In this document: positions 1 to 11,000 of the stretch, piece by piece
Layout of the letters: each line of letters opens with the position of its first letter
Position numbering within the stretch: the first letter of the stretch is position 1
Translations under genes and position numbers: made by a program
The notes under the pieces: generated by a model
Databases searched by the model: none
Told to the model about the DNA's origin: nothing
The model's input: the letters and a program-made list of their open reading frames with translations, nothing else
DNA from: Alphaproteobacteria bacterium
GTDB lineage: Bacteria > Pseudomonadota > Alphaproteobacteria > CAAGCB01 > CAG-977
Assembly: GCA_900768845.1 (NCBI GenBank)
Contig: CAAGEK010000038.1
Span: forward strand, 1 to 18,449
Direction: 5' to 3'
DNA length: 18,449 nt

Positions 1-246
1 AAAGAGGAAGGCGGCCGTCATACCCCGTTCTTCTCGAACTATCGTCCTCAGTTTTACTTCCGCACGACGGACGTGACGGGCACGATTGAACTTCCGGAAG
101 GTACGGAAATGGTCATGCCGGGGGATAACGTGACGATCACGGTGTCTTTGATTGTGCCGATTGCGATGGACGAAGGCTTGCGCTTTGCGATTCGCGAAGG
201 CGGTCACACCGTCGGCGCAGGCGTCGTTTCTAAAATCGTCGAATAA
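1..246 (+). CDS. tuf: Elongation factor Tu, C-terminal part (copy 1, start outside window)
   Basis: These 81 codons and a TAA stop are the end of EF-Tu, the GTPase that delivers aminoacyl-tRNA to the ribosome. They cover the last beta-barrel (domain 3), with the near-invariant stretches TPFFSNYRPQFYFRT, MVMPGDNV and GLRFAIREGGHTVGAGVV, and the protein ends SKIVE. The GTPase domain lies outside the window. The gene precedes tRNA-Trp, secE and nusG, the place of the second tuf copy in many proteobacteria. Another tuf begins at 18333, so this genome carries two copies. The two visible pieces do not overlap and cannot be compared. Identification is certain from sequence; cotranscription with the downstream tRNA is inferred. 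Confidence 0.98.
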   Translation, partial: KEEGGRHTPFFSNYRPQFYFRTTDVTGTIELPEGTEMVMPGDNVTITVSLIVPIAMDEGLRFAIREGGHTVGAGVVSKIVE

Positions 247-272
247 TAAAAAAAATCTCTTGATTTTTTCCG

Positions 273-307
273 AAGGGGTGGGTAGTTTTACCCATCCCTT
301 CTTCTTT
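273..307 (+). terminator. Terminator-like hairpin between tuf and tRNA-Trp
   Basis: A 12-bp stem (273-284 with 289-300, one G-U pair) has a 4-nt loop and is followed by the pyrimidine tract cttcttt. The U-tract is interrupted, so termination may be partial. Only 32 nt separate it from the tRNA, and I see no convincing promoter there. Read-through from tuf into trpT-secE-nusG is therefore plausible, and the hairpin may instead help separate the mRNA from the tRNA precursor. Confidence 0.65.
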
Positions 308-339
308 GAACAGAGTCGAAGGTGCGTTTTGCGGTTTAA

Positions 340-415
340 AGGGGTGTAGCTCAACTGGTAGAGCACCGGTCTCCAAAACCGGGGGTTACGGGTTCGATCC
401 CTGTCGCCCCTGCCA
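340..415 (+). tRNA. trpT: tRNA-Trp (anticodon CCA)
   Basis: The sequence folds as a complete cloverleaf of 76 nt. The 7-bp acceptor stem pairs 340-346 with 405-411 (one G-U pair), followed by discriminator G412 and an encoded CCA at 413-415. The D arm is gctc/gagc, the 5-bp anticodon stem is ccggt/accgg, and the loop ctccaaa has anticodon CCA at 373-375. The T loop holds the standard TTCGATC. CCA reads UGG, so this is tRNA-Trp. It sits between tuf and secE, a placement seen in many proteobacteria. Confidence 0.97.
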
Positions 416-442
416 AAACCGCCGGATTTAGGAATTCTTTTT

Positions 443-640
443 ATGGCAAAGCTCAATCCCGTATTATTTTTGCGTCAGGTGCGTCAGGAAATCGGCAAAG
501 TCGTTTGGCCGACCCGTCGTGAAACCATGATGTCAACGTTGATGGTCGTTTTGTTTACGGTCTGCGCTGCCGTTTACTTTTTTGTGGTTGATCAGGTTCT
601 GGCGTATGTTATGAAGCTGATTTTGGGTTTGGGAGGTTAG
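443..640 (+). CDS. secE: Preprotein translocase subunit SecE
   Basis: This 65-residue protein is the short, single-span form of SecE common outside the enterobacteria. SecE clamps SecY in the SecYEG protein-conducting channel of the inner membrane. An amphipathic N-terminal helix is followed by the family motif EIGKVVWPTRRET (about residues 16-28), which lies on the cytoplasmic face. One hydrophobic segment at about residues 30-55 forms the transmembrane helix. The start ATG has a weak aGGAa (430-434) about 9 nt upstream. The gene follows tRNA-Trp by 27 nt and ends 5 nt before nusG, the usual secE-nusG pair. Identification is firm from the motif and the position. Confidence 0.96.
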   Translation: MAKLNPVLFLRQVRQEIGKVVWPTRRETMMSTLMVVLFTVCAAVYFFVVDQVLAYVMKLILGLGG

Positions 641-645
641 GCGTT

Positions 646-1176
646 ATGGCCGCCCGTTGGTATGTTTTACACGTTTATTCCGGTTCTGAAAAGAAAGTGG
701 CCGAGTCGATTCGCGAAGGTGCCGAAAGAAAAGGCATGGCGGAAGCGTTCGAGCAGGTGTTAGTGCCTGTCGAGTCCGTTGTCGAGGTGCGTCGCGGTTC
801 CAAAGTGAACTCGGAACGTAAATTTTTCCCCGGCTATGTTTTGGTAAAAATGGAAATGACGGATGAAACTTGGCATCTGGTCAAAAGCACGCCGAGAGTG
901 ACGGGCTTTTTGGGCAGTCGCGACCGTCCGACTCCCATTTCCGAAGCCGAAGCCCAGCGGATTATGCATCAGGTCGACGAAGGCGTCGAACGTCCCAAGA
1001 GTTCCGTCGTATTCGAAGTCGGCGAGCAGGTTCGCGTTTCCGACGGTCCTTTCGCCGCTTTTACGGGTTTTGTCGAAGAAGTCGATTCGGAAAAGGAACG
1101 TTTGAAAGTTTCCGTTTCCATTTTCGGCCGGCCGACGCCTGTCGAGTTGGAATATGCTCAGGTGGAGAAAATCTGA
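646..1176 (+). CDS. nusG: Transcription antitermination/elongation factor NusG
   Basis: This 176-residue protein is full length for NusG, which binds the clamp helices of RNA polymerase, suppresses pausing and links polymerase to Rho or to ribosomal protein S10. The NGN domain covers about residues 1-115 (opening WYVLHVYSGSEKKV, with FFPGYVLVKM at 60-69). The C-terminal KOW domain covers about 122-176 (GEQVRVSDGPFAAFTG, then the strand IFGRPTPVELE). The GGGAGG ribosome binding site (631-636) lies inside the end of secE with a 9-nt spacer, so the two genes are almost certainly cotranscribed. Nothing unusual is seen. Confidence 0.98.
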   Translation: MAARWYVLHVYSGSEKKVAESIREGAERKGMAEAFEQVLVPVESVVEVRRGSKVNSERKFFPGYVLVKMEMTDETWHLVKSTPRVTGFLGSRDRPTPISEAEAQRIMHQVDEGVERPKSSVVFEVGEQVRVSDGPFAAFTGFVEEVDSEKERLKVSVSIFGRPTPVELEYAQVEKI

Positions 1177-1189
1177 GCGAAGAGTTTTG

Positions 1190-1226
1190 ACGCCTTTCGG
1201 ACAGCCGGTTCGCTGAAAGGCGTTTT
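1190..1226 (+). terminator. Hairpin with short U-tract after nusG (partial terminator or attenuator)
   Basis: A 9-bp stem (1190-1198 with 1215-1223) encloses a 16-nt loop and runs into four T (1223-1226). No convincing promoter is seen between this hairpin and rplK, so read-through must feed at least part of the L11-L1 transcript. The large loop and short T-run also suggest incomplete termination. Confidence 0.55.
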
Positions 1227-1227
1227 A

Positions 1228-1313
1228 TGTGGCGGATGAGCCATCATCGGACCACAAACCTTGAGAGAGCCTGAAAAGGCGGAACGAACCGGCGTTAATT
1301 ATTGAGGTATACA
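1228..1313 (+). promoter_or_regulatory. Structured leader of rplK, candidate L1 autoregulatory site
   Basis: The 86 nt before rplK contain a compound hairpin. TGTGG (1228-1232) pairs with CCACA (1252-1256), and an inner stem GATGA (1235-1239) pairs with TCATC (1244-1248), so two helices are separated by an asymmetric internal loop. A small GCCT-gaaa-AGGC hairpin (1269-1280) follows. L1 is known to repress the L11-L1 mRNA by binding a two-helix element with an asymmetric loop that mimics its 23S rRNA site. The structure is seen in the sequence; the assignment to L1 is inferred from position. Confidence 0.4.
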
Positions 1314-1742
1314 ATGGCAAAAAAAATTGTCGGGTTTATCAAATTGCAGATCCCGGCCGGAAAAGCAAATCCGTCACCCCCCGTCGGCCCCGCTTTGGGT
1401 CAACGCGGATTGAACATCATGGAATTTTGCAAGGCGTTTAACGCCGCGACGCAGAAATTGGAACCGGGGATGCCGATTCCCGTCGTGATCACGGCTTATG
1501 CCGACCGCACGTTCTCTTTCATTACGAAAATGCCGCCTGTCAGCTATTTCATCACGAAAGCCGCCGGCGTGGCAAAAGGTTCGAAAGAACCCGGACGCAC
1601 CAAAGCCGGAAAAATCACGAAGGCTCAGGTTCAGGAAATCGCTGAAAAGAAAATGCCGGATCTGAACTGCTCGACGGTGGAGGCCGCCATGGCTATGGTC
1701 AGCGGTCAGGCTCGTTCCATGGGTATTGAAGTGGTGGAGTAA
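1314..1742 (+). CDS. rplK: 50S ribosomal protein L11
   Basis: L11 is a 142-residue protein of the GTPase-associated centre. It binds 23S rRNA helices 43/44, contacts EF-G, release factors and RelA, and forms part of the thiostrepton site. The N-terminal domain begins MAKKIVGFIKLQIPAGKANP and holds the signature PPVGPALGQRGLNIMEFC. The C-terminal RNA-binding domain starts near the KMPPVSYFI segment. The start is the ATG at 1314, because family members begin MAKK. A TTG at 1302 is in frame but overlaps the TTGAGG ribosome binding site and would add MRYT. The gene ends 6 nt before rplA, forming the classic L11-L1 pair. Confidence 0.98.
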   Translation: MAKKIVGFIKLQIPAGKANPSPPVGPALGQRGLNIMEFCKAFNAATQKLEPGMPIPVVITAYADRTFSFITKMPPVSYFITKAAGVAKGSKEPGRTKAGKITKAQVQEIAEKKMPDLNCSTVEAAMAMVSGQARSMGIEVVE

Positions 1743-1748
1743 GCGAAT

Positions 1749-2459
1749 ATGGCGAATAAAGGAAAACGTTTGACGGGTGCGTATAAAACCGTCGATTCCC
1801 TGAAGGCATATGAGCTTGACGAAGCTATTTCCGTTTTGAAAAGCGCGCCGAAAGCCAAGTTTGACGAAACCGTTGAAATCGTCATGGGATTGAACGTCGA
1901 TCCGCGTCAGGCCGATCAGATGATCCGCGGCGTCGTTTCCCTGCCGAACGGTACGGGCAAGACCGTCCGTGTCGCCGTCTTCGCCAAAGGCCCGAAGTTG
2001 GAAGAAGCCGTCAAGGCCGGAGCCGACGTTTACGGGGCTGAAGACCTGATGGAAACGGTTATGTCCGGTAAAATCGAATTTGACCGTTGCATTGCGACTC
2101 CTGATATGATGGGCGTTGTCGGACGTCTGGGTAAAATTCTCGGGCCTCGCGGTTTGATGCCGAACCCGAAGCTGGGGACGGTAACGAACGACGTCGCCGG
2201 TGCGGTTAAGGCTGTCAAGGCCGGACAGGTTGAATTCCGCGTCGAAAGCGCAGGTCAGATTCATGCCGGCGTCGGCAAAATCAGCTTTGACGAAAAGCAG
2301 ATTAAAGAAAATATCATCGCTTTTGCACAGGCCATCTTGAAAGCCAAGCCGGCAAGTGTTAAAGGAACATATCTGAAACGCGTCGGTCTGAGCACGACTC
2401 AGGGCGTCGGCGTGAAAGTGTCGGTTCCCAGTATCGCCGCGGCGGCTTCGGGGAACTGA
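1749..2459 (+). CDS. rplA: 50S ribosomal protein L1
   Basis: L1 (236 residues, normal length) forms the mobile stalk beside the ribosomal E site and, in studied bacteria, represses its own operon. The protein begins with the MANKGKRLTGAYKTVD region. It carries the characteristic VSLPNGTGKTVRVAVFAKG block (about residues 65-83) and the signature KLGKILGPRGLMPNPKLGT in the middle domain. It ends with the SVKGTYLKRVGLSTTQG segment. The start ATG lies 6 nt after the rplK stop. After the stop the transcript runs into a series of hairpins that make up the rplJ leader. Identification is certain; autoregulation is family knowledge supported only by the structured rplK leader. Confidence 0.98.
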   Translation: MANKGKRLTGAYKTVDSLKAYELDEAISVLKSAPKAKFDETVEIVMGLNVDPRQADQMIRGVVSLPNGTGKTVRVAVFAKGPKLEEAVKAGADVYGAEDLMETVMSGKIEFDRCIATPDMMGVVGRLGKILGPRGLMPNPKLGTVTNDVAGAVKAVKAGQVEFRVESAGQIHAGVGKISFDEKQIKENIIAFAQAILKAKPASVKGTYLKRVGLSTTQGVGVKVSVPSIAAAASGN

Positions 2460-2470
2460 TAAAAAAGGTT

Positions 2471-2493
2471 TTCCGCCTTGTTCATAGGCGGAA
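2471..2493 (+). terminator. Hairpin after rplA without U-tract
   Basis: The 8-bp stem TTCCGCCT/AGGCGGAA has a 7-nt loop directly after the rplA stop. It is followed by tacaaac rather than T, so it is not a standard intrinsic terminator. It more likely protects the 3' end of the rplKA message, marks a processing site, or opens the rplJ leader. Confidence 0.45.
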
Positions 2494-2722
2494 TACAAAC
2501 GGGGGAGCGGGTTTGCCCGTTCCCCTGCCTGTCCAAGACTGCAGGTGTACTTTTATAAAGTTCCTAAAGGCACAGCCGCCTGCACAGACAGAAGAACAAG
2601 TTTTAACTGCTCCGTTGGAATGGTTTATGGCTTGAGCTTTTGGACAGGGAAGGTTTTCAGCATGGGGTTGAAAACTTTGCGTTTCCGTCCGAGAGGGCGG
2701 AAGAACTATAGAGGATACAAAA
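2494..2722 (+). promoter_or_regulatory. rplJ leader of the L10 type (multi-hairpin autoregulatory region)
   Basis: Several ordered helices are visible. (1) GGGGGAGCGGG (2501-2511) pairs with 2516-2526 around a tttg loop. (2) A long-range 9-bp helix joins CCTGTCCAA (2528-2536) and TTGGACAGG (2640-2648). (3) Inside it, TGCAGG (2540-2545) pairs with CCTGCA (2579-2584) and GCTC (2609-2612) with GAGC (2634-2637). (4) A 9-bp hairpin at 2651-2677 and an 8-bp GAGA-loop hairpin at 2683-2702 follow, the last ending 8 nt before the GAGGA ribosome binding site (2711-2715). In E. coli, L10-L12 complexes bind such a leader and repress rplJL translation. The helices are read from the sequence; the binding role is inferred from position and overall form. 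No promoter was convincing here. Confidence 0.7.
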
Positions 2723-3211
2723 GTGAAACGTGAACAAAAAGCTGAATTGCGTTCCCAAATGAACGAAGACTTCAGCAGCGCGTCTTTGGTTGTCGTCACC
2801 CATTATCTGGGATTGACGGTTGCCGAAATGTCCGCTCTGCGTGCCGGAGTTCGTAAGGCGAATGCAAAGTTTCGCGTGACAAAGAACCGTATTACTCGTC
2901 TTGCTCTTGCCGGAACACCGTATGAAGGCTTGGCCGATTTGATGAAAGGACCGACGGCTGTTTCTTACTCCGTCGACCCCGTCGCGGCGGCCAAAGCTGT
3001 CGTCGAATTCGCCAAAAAGAATGACAAACTGGTCATTTGCGGCGGCATTATGAACGGCAAAGCGTTGTCCGCGGCCGAAGTCAAGGCTTTGGGCGAACTG
3101 CCGAGCATGGACGAGTTGCGCGGAAAACTGGTCGGTTTGGTTCAAGCACCCGCCGCCCAGATTGCGCGTGTTCTCAAGGCTTATGCCGACAAGGAAGAAC
3201 AGGCTGCATAA
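2723..3211 (+). CDS. rplJ: 50S ribosomal protein L10
   Basis: L10 (162 residues) anchors L7/L12 dimers to 23S rRNA at the base of the ribosomal stalk. The N-terminal globular domain has the typical blocks LVVVTHYLGLTVAEMSALR and FRVTKNRITRLAL. The C-terminal helix that binds L7/L12 dimers ends VLKAYADKEEQAA, after the LVGLVQAPAAQIARVL segment common in alphaproteobacteria. Translation starts at GTG (2723), with GAGGA (2711-2715) 7 nt upstream; no better ATG is available without losing conserved residues. The GTG start and the hairpin ending just before the ribosome binding site fit translational control through the upstream leader. Confidence 0.97.
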   Translation: MKREQKAELRSQMNEDFSSASLVVVTHYLGLTVAEMSALRAGVRKANAKFRVTKNRITRLALAGTPYEGLADLMKGPTAVSYSVDPVAAAKAVVEFAKKNDKLVICGGIMNGKALSAAEVKALGELPSMDELRGKLVGLVQAPAAQIARVLKAYADKEEQAA

Positions 3212-3226
3212 TCGTTCTGATGTCAC

Positions 3227-3241
3227 GGGACGTGTCGTCCC
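3227..3241 (+). promoter_or_regulatory. Small hairpin in the rplJ-rplL gap
   Basis: GGGACG and CGTCCC form a 6-bp stem around tgt, followed by aaaactttt. It lies in the 89-nt gap between rplJ and rplL. It is too short to be a firm terminator. A 3'-end stabilising or spacing role that helps L7/L12 be made in excess over L10 is possible but not shown. Confidence 0.3.
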
Positions 3242-3300
3242 AAAACTTTTCGCGTCGTTATGGCGCACAAATGTAAAAATGTTATACGGAGTATAAGAAA

Positions 3301-3672
3301 ATGGCTGATCTCGCCAAAATCGTTGATGAATTGTCTGCTCTGACAGTTTTGGAAGCTGCTGAACTGTCGAAAATGCTGGAAGAAAAGTGGGGCGTTTCCG
3401 CCGCCGCTCCCGTTGCCGTTGCCGCCGCGGGTGCCGGTGCCGCCGCCGCTGCCGAAGAAAAAACGGAATTTAACGTTGTTCTGGCTGAAGCCGGCGCAAA
3501 CAAAATCAACGTTATTAAAGAAGTTCGCGCCATTACGGGTCTGGGGCTGAAAGAAGCCAAAGATTTGGTTGAATCCGCGCCGAAACCCGTTAAAGAAGGC
3601 GTTTCCAAGGAAGAAGCCGACAAGATCAAGAAACAGCTTGAAGGTGCCGGTGCAAAGGTTGAAGTGAAGTAA
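3301..3672 (+). CDS. rplL: 50S ribosomal protein L7/L12
   Basis: L7/L12 (123 residues) is the multi-copy stalk protein that recruits and activates the translational GTPases EF-Tu, EF-G and IF2. The N-terminal dimerisation helices (LAKIVDELSALTVLEAAELSK) are followed by an alanine/proline/glycine hinge at about residues 36-52. The compact C-terminal domain contains KINVIKEVRAITGLGLKEAK, which contacts the GTPases, and ends GAGAKVEVK. Start ATG 3301 has CGGAG (3287-3291) at 9 nt. It follows rplJ by 89 nt with its own good ribosome binding site, consistent with the several-fold excess of L7/L12 over L10. A 7-bp hairpin overlaps the stop codon. Confidence 0.98.
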   Translation: MADLAKIVDELSALTVLEAAELSKMLEEKWGVSAAAPVAVAAAGAGAAAAAEEKTEFNVVLAEAGANKINVIKEVRAITGLGLKEAKDLVESAPKPVKEGVSKEEADKIKKQLEGAGAKVEVK

Positions 3673-3690
3673 TTTCACTTTCATTCCTTT
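3662..3690 (+). terminator. Weak terminator-like hairpin at the end of rplL
   Basis: AAGTGAA (3662-3668) pairs with TTCACTT (3674-3680) around a 5-nt loop and spans the rplL stop. It is followed by the pyrimidine-rich tcattccttt. Seven base pairs with few G-C suggest only partial termination, which would lower rpoBC expression relative to rplJL, as the E. coli attenuator does in this gap. Confidence 0.4.
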
Positions 3691-3699
3691 CGGTTTTAG

Positions 3700-3739
3700 G
3701 GATCGGATGAAAAGGGAATTTCTCTTTTCCGTCCGGTCC
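3700..3739 (+). promoter_or_regulatory. Long stable hairpin in the rplL-rpoB gap (candidate RNase III site)
   Basis: A stem of about 17 bp pairs 3700-3716 with 3722-3739. It is interrupted by a single bulged C (3729), contains a few G-U pairs, and closes with a 5-nt loop. It is not followed by a T-run, so it is not an intrinsic terminator. In E. coli an RNase III site lies in the same intergenic region and separates the rplJL and rpoBC messages. The stem seen here is somewhat short for RNase III by itself, but it could stack on flanking pairs. Confidence 0.5.
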
Positions 3740-3761
3740 TTGAAGTCGTCTTATTCCAAGC

Positions 3762-3782
3762 GACGCCGTAAAGTCGGGCGTC
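3762..3782 (+). promoter_or_regulatory. Small hairpin upstream of rpoB
   Basis: GACGCC (3762-3767) pairs with GGCGTC (3777-3782) around a 9-nt loop. It lies between the large rplL-rpoB hairpin and the rpoB ribosome binding site, with no T-run. Its role is unknown. Confidence 0.3.
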
Positions 3783-3840
3783 CGAAAATAAAACGGACTT
3801 TGAAACAAACATGACTTTTTCATAAGAATGGGGAGCGATA

Positions 3841-8022
<4,182 letters not shown>

Positions 8023-8055
8023 AGAAAACGCTCTTTAAACGGAAAAGAGGAAAGT

Positions 8056-11000
8056 ATGAACGAGCTTATGAAAGTTTTTGGTCCGGTCACGGGAACACAG
8101 TCTTTCGACCAGATCCAAATTTCGCTGGCGTCCCCCGAACGCATCCGTTCGTGGTCTTACGGCGAGGTGAAAAAGCCTGAAACGATCAACTATCGTACGT
8201 TCAAACCCGAACGCGACGGTTTGTTTTGTGCGCGCATTTTCGGTCCCGTAAAGGACTATGAATGTTTGTGCGGCAAGTATAAGCGCATGAAATACCGCGG
8301 CGTCGTCTGCGAAAAGTGCGGTGTTGAAGTCACGTTGTCGAAAGTGCGTCGCGAACGCATGGGGCACATCGAATTGGCGGCTCCCGTCGCGCACATTTGG
8401 TTTTTGAAATCTTTGCCGTCCCGTATCGGTCTGTTGGTCGATATGATGCTCAAGGATTTGGAAGCCGTCCTGTATTTTGAAAAATACATCGTCATCGAAC
8501 CCGGCCTGACGCCGCTCAAAGTCAACGAATTGCTGACCGAAGAGCAGTATCAGCGCGCCGTTGAAGACTACGGCGAAGATTCTTTCCGCGCCGGCATCGG
8601 TGCTGAGGCTTTGAAGGAAATCCTGTCTTCCATCGATTTGGAACAGGAAGCCGAAACAATCCGCTCGGAATTGCGTTCGACATCTTCGGAAGCCCGCCGC
8701 AAAAAGCTGGTTAAGCGTTTGAAACTGGTCGAGGCGTTTTTGGAATCGGGCTCGAAGCCCGAATGGATGATTTTGGATGTCATTCCCGTCATCCCGCCCG
8801 AACTTCGCCCGTTGGTTCCGTTGGACGGAGGCCGTTTCGCAACGTCCGACCTGAACGATTTGTACCGTCGCGTCATCAACCGTAACAACCGTTTGAAACG
8901 CTTGATGGAACTGCGCGCTCCGGAAATCATCATCCGCAACGAAAAGCGTATGTTGCAGGAATCCGTCGACGCCCTGTTTGACAACGGCCGCCGCGGTCGC
9001 GCCATCACCGGAGCGAACAAGCGTCCTTTGAAGTCTTTGGCCGATATGCTCAAAGGCAAGCAGGGGCGTTTCCGTCAAAACCTGTTGGGTAAGCGCGTCG
9101 ACTATTCCGGCCGTTCGGTGATTGTTGTCGGTCCCGAATTGAAATTGCAACAATGCGGTTTGCCGAAAAAAATGGCGTTGGAATTGTTCAAACCGTTCGT
9201 TTATTCCAAACTGGAATTGTACGGAATGGCGACGACGATCAAAGCGGCCAAGCGTATGGTGGAAAAAGAACGTCCCGAAGTTTGGGATATTCTGGAAGAA
9301 GTCATCCGCGAACATCCCGTTTTGCTGAACCGCGCTCCGACGTTGCACCGTTTGGGGATTCAAGCGTTCGAGCCGGTGTTAATCGAAGGCAAGGCGATTC
9401 AGTTGCATCCTTTGGTTTGCACGGCGTTTAACGCGGATTTCGACGGCGACCAAATGGCGGTTCACGTTCCGTTGTCTTTGGAAGCTCAGTTGGAAGCCCG
9501 TGTTTTGATGATGTCGACGAACAACATTTTGTCGCCGGCGAACGGCAAGCCTATCATCGTTCCGACGCAAGACATGATTTTGGGTATTTATTACCTGACA
9601 TTGGCGCGTGACGGTCAAAAGGGCGAAGGCATGGTATTTTCCGGCGTTGACGAAGTCGAAATGGCTTTGTTCGAACACGTCGTGAATTATCAGTCGAAAA
9701 TCAAATGCCGTCTGGAAGTCATGGGTGACGACGGCAATGTCGTGAAAAAGATTTTTGAAACGACCCCCGGCCGTGTTCTGCTTTCCCAGATTGTGCCGAA
9801 GCATCCGAAAATTCCGTTCAGTCTGTTCAACCGCTTGCTCCGCAAGAAGGAAATCACGGACATTATCGATCAGGTTTATCGTTACTGCGGCCAAAAGGCG
9901 ACGTGTATTTTCGCCGACAGGATTAAAAATCTGGGGTATAAATACGCGGCCGTTTCCGGCATTTCGTTCGGCAAGGACGATATGATCGTTCCGAAAACCA
10001 AAACGAAGCTGATCAAAGAAACCGAAAAACAGGTCAAGGAATTTGAACAGCAATATCAGGACGGTTTGATCACACAGGGCGAAAAGTACAACAAGGTCAT
10101 TGACGCTTGGTCGGCCTGTACCGATCGCGTCGCCGATGAAATGATGAAGGAAATTTCCAAAGACGATCCGACCAAACCGTTGAACTCCGTGTTCATGATG
10201 GCTCATTCCGGCGCACGCGGTTCCGCGGCGCAAATGAAACAGTTGGCGGGGATGCGCGGTTTGATGGCGAAACCTTCGGGTGAAATTATCGAAACGCCGA
10301 TTATTTCCAACTTTAAAGAAGGCCTGACCGTGGCGGAATACTTCAATTCTTCGCACGGTGCGCGTAAAGGGTTGTCCGATACGGCTTTGAAAACGGCGAA
10401 CTCCGGTTATTTGACCCGCCGTCTGGTTGACGTCGCTCAAGATGCGATCATTACCGAACACGATTGCGGAACGGCTCACGGAATTACGGTTTCGGCCGTT
10501 GTCGAAGGCGGAAACGTCGTCGCCACGATCGGCGAGCGCGTTTTGGGACGCACGGCTTTGGAAGACGTGCTGGATCCTTCGACGGGCGAAGTCATCGTTT
10601 CCAAGGGCAAGCTGATCGACGAAGTCGACGTTGAACGCATTGAAGCGGCAGGCGTTGATGAAATCACGATCCGGTCGCCGTTGACGTGCGAAGCCAAAGG
10701 CGGCATTTGTGCGGCTTGCTACGGGCGCGATCTGGCTCGCGGTACGCCCGTGAACGTCGGTGAAGCTGTCGGCGTTATCGCGGCTCAGTCCATCGGCGAA
10801 CCGGGGACGCAGTTGACGATGCGCACCTTCCACATCGGCGGTGCGGCGCAACGCGGTGCGGAACAGTCGGGTATCGACGCCGCTTTTGACGCGAAAGTGG
10901 AAATCAAGAACTATACCCCTGTCAAGAATTCGGCGGGTGATGCGATCGTTCTGACCCGTAACTGTGACGTCGCGTTGATTGACGCAAACGGTCGTGAAAA

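Noticed and set aside
259..289. Promoter TTGATT/TAGTTT before tRNA-Trp
   Set aside because: It overlaps the terminator hairpin and the -10 box matches only three of six bases; read-through from tuf is equally likely.
152..349. Plus-strand frame of 65 codons over the end of tuf and the tRNA
   Set aside because: Out of frame with EF-Tu, reads through the terminator hairpin into the tRNA gene.
1187..1215. Promoter with -35 TTGACG after nusG
   Set aside because: No -10 box is present at 15-19 nt spacing, and the segment forms the terminator-like stem.
1302..1316. TTG at 1302 as the rplK start
   Set aside because: The TTG is part of the ribosome binding site, and L11 proteins begin MAKK, matching the ATG at 1314.
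1374..2498. Minus-strand open frame of 374 codons across rplK and rplA
   Set aside because: Overlaps two certain ribosomal protein genes and has no recognisable features.
2545..2733. Small plus-strand frame of 62 codons in the rplJ leader
   Set aside because: It lies in the structured leader, overlaps the rplJ start and has no good ribosome binding site; a leader peptide is possible but unsupported.
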